Source: Nodosilinea sp. WJT8-NPBG4
GTDB taxonomy: Bacteria; Cyanobacteriota; Cyanobacteriia; Phormidesmidales; Phormidesmidaceae
Direction of reading: 5' to 3'
DNA: 51,215 bases
NCBI GenBank assembly: GCA_019359285.1
Contig: JAHHHQ010000077.1
Span: forward strand, 1-51,215
Shown: piece after piece, positions 51,090 through 51,215 of the stretch
How positions within the stretch are numbered: position 1 is the first letter of the stretch
Layout: each line of letters starts with the position of its first letter
The notes under the pieces: model-generated
Told to the model about the DNA's origin: nothing
Databases searched by the model: none
The model's input: the letters and a program-made list of their open reading frames with translations, nothing else
Translations under genes and position numbers: made by a program

Positions 51090-51215
51090 AACCTGAGTTC
51101 GACAGCTAAAAAGCAGCTTGTGGCAAGGCTTTAAGCTCAAAATCTGGAATACCCAACGAGGGCTTATCGGGATGGTAGGCGTAGGCAATCAGGCCCGAGA
51201 CCAGATTGACGAGGA
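51090..51215 (-). mobile_element. Right end of the IS element, second copy in opposite orientation
   Basis: This is the exact reverse complement of bases 1-126. The terminal motif AACCTGAGTTCGACAG begins at 51090. The element continues beyond the window. Confidence 0.75.
51106..51213 (-). CDS. Transposase C-terminus, probable IS982 family (partial, second copy)
   Basis: The frame is the mirror of the one at 3-110 and encodes the same 35 residues, ending KALPQAAF. It enters from the right edge. The two fragments are identical at the base level, which fits recently copied elements or one collapsed repeat. Confidence 0.65.
   Translation of the reverse strand, partial: LVNLVSGLIAYAYHPDKPSLGIPDFELKALPQAAF

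Overview
The window looks like a chromosomal contig from a cyanobacterium, probably filamentous and Leptolyngbya/Nodosilinea-like. The genus is a guess. The evidence is a phycobilisome linker, psbX, ycf66, a PedR-type regulator, an IctB-type protein, several small proteins of cyanobacteria-restricted families (DUF1816, DUF4168, DUF4327, TIGR03792), and the palindrome GCGATCGC (HIP1) recurring through genes and gaps. Genes are dense, on both strands, and mostly in short units of one to three.

The contig is bracketed by the same mobile element. Bases 1-126 are the exact reverse complement of the last 126 bases. Both copies hold the last 35 codons of a probable IS982-family transposase, pointing inward. 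The contig therefore probably stops where an assembler met a multicopy IS.

Layout. 0-9 kb: rph, a phycobilisome linker, tyrS, a class A penicillin-binding protein, a DUF4168 protein divergent from pedR, hisS, and a methyltransferase. 9-16 kb: a pyrE-methyltransferase pair with overlapping stop and start, a small secreted protein, a tRNA with CAU anticodon, a CNNM/HlyC-type membrane protein, a Gfo/Idh/MocA oxidoreductase, an L,D-transpeptidase, lipA, and a secreted CAP protein. 16-25 kb: DUF4327, an HxlR regulator, rlmB with a long tandem-repeat N-terminus, DUF1816, a hydrolase, a large Pro/Ala-rich lipoprotein, a DMT transporter, a HugZ-like protein and an SRPBCC protein. 25-34 kb: ictB, transaldolase fused to an EF-hand pair, the circularly permuted ATP-grasp/alpha-E pair, a zinc-ribbon protein, a kinase-like protein, and a TPR-TIGR03792 pair. 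34-43 kb: hemC, a Ctp protease, DUF362, DUF554, tRNA-Leu(GAG), accC, yggT, psbX (39 aa), ycf66 and small membrane proteins. 43-51 kb: a degenerate adenylate-kinase/thioredoxin fusion, a probable gene cassette with an attC-like site, tag, a CobW GTPase followed by a Rieske lipoprotein, an overlapping HIT-like/dtd pair, a decayed glycosyltransferase gene, and a HAD hydrolase.

Most of this is ordinary core genome: translation (tyrS, hisS, rlmB, dtd, two tRNAs), cofactor and lipid metabolism (lipA, hemC, accC), cell wall (PBP, L,D-transpeptidase) and photosynthesis (psbX, linker, pedR, ycf66). I found no clear new multi-gene system. The places that best repay a second look are the accessory patch at 45.0-46.15 kb, the kinase/thioredoxin fusion without the P-loop lysine, the EF-hand transaldolase, the 26-unit heptad repeat in RlmB, the ten-base repeats upstream of psbX, and the glycosyltransferase pseudogene.
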